Assembly: GCF_001590985.1 (NCBI RefSeq)
Contig: NZ_BCTX01000005.1
Span: forward strand, 1 to 64,000
Reading direction: 5' to 3'
From: Novosphingobium naphthalenivorans NBRC 102051
Lineage (GTDB): Bacteria; Pseudomonadota; Alphaproteobacteria; Sphingomonadales; Sphingomonadaceae
DNA: 64,000 nucleotides
Part shown: positions 58,521-64,000 of the stretch, in pieces
How the letters are laid out: every line of letters starts with the position of its first letter
How positions within the stretch are numbered: position 1 is the stretch's first letter
The notes under the pieces: model-generated
The model's input: the letters and a program-made list of their open reading frames with translations, nothing else
Databases searched by the model: none
What the model was told of the DNA's origin: nothing
Made by a program: the position numbers and the translations under genes

Positions 58521-60199
58521 GGCCGCGCCTCCCGTTCGGCGGCAAAGCGCAGGAATGCGTCCTTGTCGGTGAACCGGTGCTGCTCGCGCGCGCCGAGCCA
58601 GTACCAGGCATCGAGGTCGAGCGCTTCGGGGCGGCCGCTGCTGAGCAGGACAGTGGTGCCGTTCTGGCGCAGTTCGAAAAGCGTGGCATTGAGGACGCCG
58701 AGCGGCATCATGTCGAAGAGCTGCGACAGGACCAGCACCCGCGGGCTGCTGAGCAGGGCGTTGGCGAGCTTGAGCTGCATCATCTCGACGATCGAGAGCG
58801 GCGAACCCGAGCTTGCCAGCTGGGTGTCGAGCCCGTCGGGCAGGCTGGCGAGCCGGGCGAGCAGGCCGACCCGTTCGAGCGCCCGCATGATCGCCGCCCC
58901 GTCTCCGGCGCCTCCTTCGGCCAGCGTCAGGTATTCGCGCAAGGTGACATCGACGATGGTCGGGCGATTGAGCACCATGACCGCCGACCGCAGCAGGTAC
59001 ATGTCGAGACTGCCCAGTTCGCTGCCGCCGATCGAGACGATGCCGCCTCGGGGCGTGACGTGGCGCTTGAGCAGCAGCGCCAGCGTGCTCTCGACACCGG
59101 GCTCGGCGAGGATGACGGCCTGTTCGCCGCTGGCGATGGCGAAATCGAGGTGCGCTCCTTCGCAATCGACATCGCGAAAGCGCACCGATCCGTCGAGCGG
59201 GGCCTCGCCACGCCGGCCGGGCCGTTCCTGCGGGATAGCGAAGACCAACGAGAGCTCCTCGCTGCTCGCGACGAGATCGTAGAACGTGTCGAGATACCAG
59301 CCGAGCTGGTAGATGCCGTAGAACACGCTCGACAGGATCAGTTCCGCGGCGACCAGCTGGCCGATCGAGAGCTGCCCTGCGAGGATCAGGCTGCCACCCA
59401 GCGCGAGCAGGGCCGAGGCCGCGAAGGCGTAGACGAGAAAGTAGCCGAGCGTCTGAGCGAAGCTGTAGCGGAAGTAGCGGCGGTGGGCCTGGATGTAGTC
59501 CGCCGTGACGGCCTCGGAGCGGTCCATCGCGAAGTCGAGATGGCGGGCGGACTTGTAGAAGCCGTTCGACGCGCCGACGCTTTCCAGCCAGTGCGCGGCA
59601 TCGTGCTTGGCGTGGCTGAGACCGACCGCGCCGGTCAGCGCGCCGTGACGCCAGATCAGCCAGATCGCAAGGCAGACCAGCACCAGCACCAGATTGAAGG
59701 CCAGGAAGAAGGGATGGTAGAAGCTGGTCACCACCAGCCCGACCGCGCCCTGCAGGATGATCGTGAAGGCGCCGATGACGAGGCTGGGGACCGACTTCTG
59801 GACGATGGCCATGTCGAAGTAGCGGTTGAACAGACTGCCGCGGCTCTCGTCGGCGAAGAAGGGGTTCTGGGCATGGACTGCGCGCACCGTGATCTCGGCC
59901 ACGACGCGCGCGAAGATGCGCCGCTCGAAGATGGCGAGGAGATAGATCCGCAGCGCGCTGAGACCCGCGACCACCAGGAGCAGGACCAGCAGGACGCCCG
60001 AGAGGATCCACAGGGGCGCGAACAGCGCAGTTCGGGCGACCGAGTTGATGAGAAGTTGCACGGAGATCGGCGTTGCCAGCGACAGCAGGCTGATCGCGAC
60101 GGTATAGACAATGCCGACGTTCACATAGCTTCTGTCGGGACCCACGATTTCCGCCAGCCATGTGGCAGCCTGCCGCAGGCCGATACGCTCATTTGCCAA
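58517..60199 (-). CDS. ABC-exporter-like protein with degenerate nucleotide-binding domain
   Basis: 560 residues. The membrane domain (about 20-310) has six helices of the HlyB/type I exporter kind (VGIVYTVAISLLSLATPISV, LLVLLLVVAGLSALRIYLLA, IGAFTIILQGAVGLVVTSFY). Residues about 335-545 keep the fold of an ABC ATPase but not its chemistry. Walker A reads AEPGVEST (365-372), with Glu370 where Lys should be. The signature is LSIVE (468-472) instead of LSGGQ. Walker B reads VLVLSQ (488-493), with Ser and Gln for the catalytic Asp-Glu. The H-loop region is LLSSGR (518-523), without His. The frame is intact over its whole length and coupled to HlyD, so this looks like a preserved pseudo-ATPase, not decay. 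Transport may be energised by a partner or not at all. Confidence 0.88.
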   Translation of the reverse strand: MANERIGLRQAATWLAEIVGPDRSYVNVGIVYTVAISLLSLATPISVQLLINSVARTALFAPLWILSGVLLVLLLVVAGLSALRIYLLAIFERRIFARVVAEITVRAVHAQNPFFADESRGSLFNRYFDMAIVQKSVPSLVIGAFTIILQGAVGLVVTSFYHPFFLAFNLVLVLVCLAIWLIWRHGALTGAVGLSHAKHDAAHWLESVGASNGFYKSARHLDFAMDRSEAVTADYIQAHRRYFRYSFAQTLGYFLVYAFAASALLALGGSLILAGQLSIGQLVAAELILSSVFYGIYQLGWYLDTFYDLVASSEELSLVFAIPQERPGRRGEAPLDGSVRFRDVDCEGAHLDFAIASGEQAVILAEPGVESTLALLLKRHVTPRGGIVSIGGSELGSLDMYLLRSAVMVLNRPTIVDVTLREYLTLAEGGAGDGAAIMRALERVGLLARLASLPDGLDTQLASSGSPLSIVEMMQLKLANALLSSPRVLVLSQLFDMMPLGVLNATLFELRQNGTTVLLSSGRPEALDLDAWYWLGAREQHRFTDKDAFLRFAAEREARP

Positions 60200-60305
60200 A
60201 TTCGCCCCCTGTCACGAACCGTTACTCCTCTCGGGAAAGAGGGCATCCCGTTATCCGAAAAGGCTATCTGGCGAGGGAACGTTGCTGACCTAGAAATGCT
60301 GCATT

Positions 60306-60317
60306 GCAATATATTGC
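60306..60317. promoter_or_regulatory. Perfect palindrome GCAATATATTGC upstream of the ABC gene
   Basis: A 12-bp perfect dyad in an AT-rich patch about 107 bases before the ABC start, flanked by TGCAT-like repeats. It may be an operator or promoter element for the secretion operon. The rest of 60200-60408 shows nothing recognisable. Confidence 0.4.
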
Positions 60318-60408
60318 TGCATGGCAACCCGCCCCTGCGGCTGGCGTGCGGGGAGGGCTCGAGAACGGGAGCAGGACGGTATGTGGCGCCGCCTCTTTCG
60401 GATGTGAA

Positions 60409-60776
60409 CGAGGGCTTTGTTGCATGGCTGGCGGGGAATTTTGGCTTTTAATCCAGCCTGTTAAGGGACGGCGATGAGCGGGCTGGCCCCAGCACGCTAT
60501 CGGACGACAAACTGGAAATCCTACAACGCGGCGTTGGCGAAACGGGGTTCACTTCAGATCTGGTTTGATCCCGGAATGCAGTGGCTGGCGCCACCCACCG
60601 GCAAGCGCGGGCGCCATCCCATCTTCTCGGATGCCGCGATCCAGACCTGCCTGACGCTGAAGGCGCTGTTCAAGCTGCCGTTGCGCCAAACCACCGGCAT
60701 GGTCGCGAGCCTGCTGGAGATGGCCGGGCTCGATTGGCCAGTGCCGGACTTCAGCACGCTGAGCAGAAGGCAGATC
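60409..60776 (+). pseudogene. 5' fragment of an IS5-family transposase
   Basis: An ATG at 60474 opens an N-terminal IS5-family transposase segment (YRTTNWKSYNAALAKRGSLQ, WLAPPTGKRGRHPIFSDAAI, LTLKALFKLPLRQTTGMVAS, WPVPDFSTLSRRQ) that breaks off after about 100 residues at about 60770; catalytic DDE residues are missing. Upstream, GAGGGCTTTGTTGCATGG (60409-60426) looks like a terminal inverted repeat of such elements. The right end of the element is gone and the trehalase remnant starts about 30 bases later. Different subgroup from the IS remnant at 8600. Confidence 0.8.
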
Positions 60777-60803
60777 TGTCTTCCAATAGCAGCCATCCGT
60801 TCA

Positions 60804-61340
60804 TTAGTTAGGCTCAAGGTCGGGAAATCGGCCCAGGATCGCACTGGCGACACCGTTAGTCCAGCCAAACCCGTCCTGCAGGGCGTACTCACCGCCACCG
60901 CCGGGCAGCTGTTCTTCGACGTCGTACTTTTCCAGCATCCGGCCGGTCTCGCTATAAGTGCGCGCGACCGTGCCGATCCAGCGCGAGGCGATCGTTCGTG
61001 CGAGATCGCCCCGGTCATAGCGACCGAGCCCGGCAATGGCGATCCACTGCAGCGGCGCCCAGCCGTTGGGGGCATCCCACTGCTGACCCGTGCGATTTCC
61101 GGTGGTGCGCAGGCCGCCCGGCGCAAGCAGCTGCACTCTTGTCGTCTTTGCCACGGCCTGCGCCTGTTTGTCCGAGGCCATGCCTACGAACAGCGGATAG
61201 AGTGTGGCAGCAGACAGCGTTTCTGCAGGCGCCTGTTCGGCGACAAGCCAGTCCGCGTAGCGGCCCTCTGATGCGCTCCACAGGTAGCGGTCAACTGCAG
61301 CGTGGCGCTGAGCCGCGCGCGCCGTGAAATCACGCGCACA
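60804..61340 (-). pseudogene. Trehalase (GH37), C-terminal remnant
   Basis: The last ~180 codons of a periplasmic-type trehalase remain: RHAAVDRYLWSASEGRYADW, LSAATLYPLFVGMASDKQAQ, LLAPGGLRTTGNRTGQQWDA with the family signature QQWDAPNGWAPLQW, YSETGRMLEKYDVEE and GGGGEYALQDGFGWTNGVA. The natural stop codon (TAA) is kept. The N-terminal two thirds, with the first trehalase signature and the catalytic Asp, are absent; upstream DNA (beyond about 61340) no longer resembles trehalase. The IS5 fragment touches the other end. No start codon with a ribosome-binding site is evident, so it is called a pseudogene. Confidence 0.82.
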
Positions 61341-61927
61341 GACATCGTCTTTCGCGCGCTCGCAGCGTGCCGCTCGTGGATGCCGCAGCGACGTCCGACT
61401 GTTCGCCCCTCCCGAAGAGGGTTCATCAGGGCCTGATGAGTGCTCGTGAGAGATAAAACGACGGTGCTGGGGATGGCAATAGAACAATGAAAAATGTCGA
61501 AAATGTCATCGCACTGCCAGCCGTATCCACGAGCCCCAATTTCACTCTCGCGGAGCAGGTCGCGAAAGCATCGGAAGGTCACATAAAATGTCAGAACGAG
61601 AACCGCATTCAGACTGAAACATCATCGTGATTTCCCATCGCCATCATCAAATTTTCATTCCGATCGGCCGGCCAGCAATCAATATTGCGGGGAGGAAAGT
61701 TGAGTTCTGCGGGTTGTCTCGCCGGCTGCGGGCGGATACCATCGCCAAACACATGTGACAGGGCGCCAGCCGGCAATTCGCGCCTGCCATCACGTTTCAG
61801 GACGCATTTCGCGACACTGACCGCATATCCCGTCAACGGGCACAGGAGGCTATCATCGCTGTCGAGGCAAACAGCAATTTCGTCATTTCGAGTTCATTAC
61901 GCTTCCCCATAGAAAGGCTGCGCTGAC
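61341..61927. other. Gene-free stretch upstream of the NAGGN operon
   Basis: About 590 bases, more AT-rich than the surroundings in part (for instance around 61480-61600). Short frames exist but none has coding character or recognisable homology. No tRNA, strong hairpin or known operator was found. It probably contains the promoter of the following operon. Confidence 0.5.
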
Positions 61928-63709
61928 ATGTGCGGCCTGGCTGGAGAAATCCGCTTCGATGGAGCGCTCGCCGATAGCAGCGCCGTCGCCCGCATGGCGG
62001 AAAAGCTTGCACCGCGCGGCCCGGACGGGGCCGGCGTCTATGCCCAGGGGCGGGTCGCACTTGCCCACCGGCGTCTCAAGATCATCGATCTTTCCGAACA
62101 TGCCGCCCAACCCATGGTCGATCCGGACCTCGGTCTGTCGATCGTCTTCAATGGCTGCATCTACAATTACCCCGAGCTGCGCGAGGAACTGATCGCCAAG
62201 GGGTATCGCTTCTTCTCGCACGGCGACACGGAAGTGATCCTCAAGGCCTTCCACGCCTGGGGGGCTTCCTGCGTCGAGCGGCTGCACGGCATGTTCGCGT
62301 TCGCCATTGTGGAACGCGATAGCGGCGTCGTCACGATGGCGCGCGACCGTTTCGGGATCAAACCGCTTTATTATTCGCAGGTTGGCAAGCGGCTGCGCTT
62401 CGCCTCCACGCTCCCCGCGATCGTCGCGGCCGGCGATCTCGACACTTCGATCGACCGGGCCGCGCTGCACAATTACATGACCTTCCACGCGGTCGTGCCG
62501 CCGCCGCGCACTTTGCTCAACGGCGTCAGAAAGCTGCCCCCGGCAACGGTGCGCATCTACCAGCCGGATGGCAGCTTCGCGGACAAGCTCTACTGGAACC
62601 CGCCGCACGAGCGCCGCGCCGATGACGCCGGCCTCTCGCGCGAGGATTGGCGCGACCGGGTGCTGGAAGCCCTCAAGCTTGCGGTCAAGCGCCGCATGGT
62701 GGCCGATGTTCCGGTTGGGGTGCTGCTGTCGGGCGGTGTCGATTCGAGCGTGATCGTCGGCCTTCTGGCCGAGCAGGGCCAGACGGGCCTCATGACTTTC
62801 TCGATCGGTTTCGAGGAGGCCAACGGCGAGAAAGGCGACGAATTCGTCTATTCCGATCTCATCGCGCAGCATTTCGCGACCGACCACCACAAGATCTTCG
62901 TACCGTCATCGGAACTCATGGAGAACCTGCCGGGCACGATCGCAGCAATGTCGGAGCCCATGGTGAGCTATGACAACATCGGCTTCTACCTCCTGAGCCG
63001 CGAGGTCTCCAAGCACATCAAGGTCGTGCAGTCCGGCCAGGGCGCGGACGAGATCTTCGCTGGCTACCACTGGTATCCCAAGGTGGCGGGCGCGGACTCA
63101 GTGGTCGATGCCTATGCCGCCGCCTTCTTCGACCGGGACCATGCCACGCTCAGCCGCCAGCTTGCCCCCGAGTGGCTGGCCGATACTGATGCCAGCCGCG
63201 ATCTCGTGGCCGCGCACCTCCTCGCGGCCGGGGCGGAGACGCCGGTCGATGCCGCGCTCCGGCTGGACAGTCAGGTCATGCTGGTCGACGATCCGGTGAA
63301 ACGCGTCGACAACATGACGATGGCCTGGGGGCTGGAAGCGCGCGTGCCCTTCCTCGACCACGAGCTGGCCGAGCTGGCCGCGACGATCCCGCCCGAATTC
63401 AAGCTGCACGACGGCGGCAAGGGCGTGCTCAAGGACGCGGCCCGGCTCGTCGTCCCGCACGCGGTGATCGACCGCAAGAAGGGCTACTTCCCGGTCCCGC
63501 AGCTCAAGTACATCTCCGGCCCTTACCTCGATCTGGTGCGCGACGCGCTCTCCAGCCAGGCGGCCCGCGAGCGCGGGCTGTTCCGCCAGGAATGGCTCGA
63601 CAGGCTCTACGCCGATCCGACCAGCCACATCACGCCGCTGCAGGGCTCCGAGCTCTGGCAGGCCGGGCTTGTCGAGATGTGGCTGCAGACGCAGGGGATC
63701 GGTTCGTGA
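61928..63709 (+). CDS. N-acetylglutaminylglutamine amide amidotransferase (asparagine-synthase family)
   Basis: 593 residues. N-terminal glutaminase with nucleophile Cys2 (MCGLAGEIRFDG), then APRGPDGAGVYAQGRVALAH, NGCIYNYPELREEL and GDTEVILKAFHAWG; C-terminal AMP-forming synthetase domain with VLLSGGVDSSVIVGL (about 265-279) and SGQGADEIFAGYHWYPK. The exact wording APRGPDGAG, GCIYNYPELR and YHWYP, and the next gene, mark the branch that amidates the dipeptide N-acetylglutaminylglutamine, an osmoprotectant known from Sinorhizobium and Pseudomonas (asnO). The next start follows at its stop (TGATG), so the two genes are coupled. Confidence 0.9.
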   Translation: MCGLAGEIRFDGALADSSAVARMAEKLAPRGPDGAGVYAQGRVALAHRRLKIIDLSEHAAQPMVDPDLGLSIVFNGCIYNYPELREELIAKGYRFFSHGDTEVILKAFHAWGASCVERLHGMFAFAIVERDSGVVTMARDRFGIKPLYYSQVGKRLRFASTLPAIVAAGDLDTSIDRAALHNYMTFHAVVPPPRTLLNGVRKLPPATVRIYQPDGSFADKLYWNPPHERRADDAGLSREDWRDRVLEALKLAVKRRMVADVPVGVLLSGGVDSSVIVGLLAEQGQTGLMTFSIGFEEANGEKGDEFVYSDLIAQHFATDHHKIFVPSSELMENLPGTIAAMSEPMVSYDNIGFYLLSREVSKHIKVVQSGQGADEIFAGYHWYPKVAGADSVVDAYAAAFFDRDHATLSRQLAPEWLADTDASRDLVAAHLLAAGAETPVDAALRLDSQVMLVDDPVKRVDNMTMAWGLEARVPFLDHELAELAATIPPEFKLHDGGKGVLKDAARLVVPHAVIDRKKGYFPVPQLKYISGPYLDLVRDALSSQAARERGLFRQEWLDRLYADPTSHITPLQGSELWQAGLVEMWLQTQGIGS

Positions 63710-64000
63710 TGCACGACCATGCCGTACTGCCGCACCGGGCGGCGACCGAAAACGCCGTGGCCGAATGCGGCTGGGGCCGCATCATCTTCGGCAACAGCTT
63801 TGCCGAAGTATCCGACTTCGCCGAGGCTCTGCGCGAGGAACAGGCCAACTGCCGCGACATCGCGATCTACGTCACCAATCCGCACGTTCTGCTGGCGACC
63901 GCGCCGCAGGAGCTCTTCCTCGATCCCTCGCACACGTTCCGCCTCATGCGAACGGATTATGAGGCGCAACCGCTGCCTTCCGGCATGGCGATCCGCACCA
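63709..64000 (+). CDS. N-acetylglutaminylglutamine synthetase (GNAT/ATP-grasp), 5' end only
   Basis: 97 codons are present before the window ends. The sequence MHDHAVLPHRAATENAVAEC, GWGRIIFGNSFAEVSDFAEA, CRDIAIYVTNPHVLLATAPQ and ELFLDPSHTFRLMR matches the N-terminal region of the long bifunctional acetyltransferase/ATP-grasp protein that makes the N-acetyl-Gln-Gln dipeptide. In other genomes it always follows the amidotransferase, as here, with stop and start overlapping at 63709. The GNAT and ATP-grasp domains lie beyond the edge. Confidence 0.85.
   Translation, partial: MHDHAVLPHRAATENAVAECGWGRIIFGNSFAEVSDFAEALREEQANCRDIAIYVTNPHVLLATAPQELFLDPSHTFRLMRTDYEAQPLPSGMAIRT

Noticed and set aside
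61609..61836. 75-codon minus-strand frame in the gap before the NAGGN operon
   Set aside because: No homology, no ribosome-binding site and no neighbour context; not supported as a gene.

Overview
The window reads as part of a GC-rich alphaproteobacterial chromosome, most likely a sphingomonad (Novosphingobium/Sphingobium-like). The basis is the three long TonB-dependent receptors (TBDRs), the oxidative non-phosphorylating pentose pathways, the Caulobacter-like xylX-xylB-xylC block and a sphingomonad-style plant-polysaccharide gene set. No tRNA, rRNA or CRISPR array was seen. The genus is an inference from gene content, not a database match.

Layout. 1-8.6 kb: a truncated TBDR divergent from a LysR regulator, pyruvate carboxylase, an acyl-CoA dehydrogenase and a TetR regulator. 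8.6-9.3 kb: a graveyard of two decayed transposases. 9.3-28.5 kb: an L-arabinose/arabinan locus. Its leftward arm is aldose epimerase, an XylD-like sugar-acid dehydratase and an SMP-30 lactonase. Its rightward genes are a FucP-type permease, then (after a terminator and a FadR-type GntR regulator on the other strand) ketoglutarate-semialdehyde dehydrogenase, an AraD1/GguC-type FAH protein, L-arabinose 1-dehydrogenase, GH51, two GH43 enzymes, a TBDR and an MGH1-like glycosidase. 28.5-38.7 kb: a leftward xyloglucan operon GH74-GH35-GH31(PA14)-GH29-dgoK-dgoA. 38.8-43.9 kb: a rightward D-xylose operon xylX-xylB-xylC-sugar symporter-mutarotase. 43.9-55.7 kb: a LacI repressor, GH3 beta-glucosidase, two esterases, a TBDR and two tandem flavin-dependent halogenases. 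56-60.2 kb: TolC, HlyD and an ABC exporter whose nucleotide-binding domain has lost its catalytic motifs. 60.4-61.3 kb: an IS5-family fragment abutting a beheaded trehalase. 61.9-64 kb: the two-gene pathway for the osmolyte N-acetylglutaminylglutamine amide, the second gene cut by the window end.

How it works together. Xyloglucan and arabinan/arabinoxylan are cut outside the cell or in the periplasm, imported by TBDRs, stripped of arabinose, xylose, galactose and fucose, and the pentoses oxidised by Weimberg-type routes to 2-oxoglutarate. The xylose operon lacks its own dehydratase and semialdehyde dehydrogenase; the arabinose locus contains one of each and may serve both sugars. Galactose released by GH35 can feed the dgoK/dgoA branch encoded in the same operon. 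Two candidate regulons can be read from DNA: a GntR box (WASTCSGACAW, four sites) over the arabinose genes, and a LacI box (TGRTAGCGCTAWCA-like) over the xylose/glucan/TBDR-halogenase genes. Many genes overlap as ATGA or GTGA, suggesting translational coupling.
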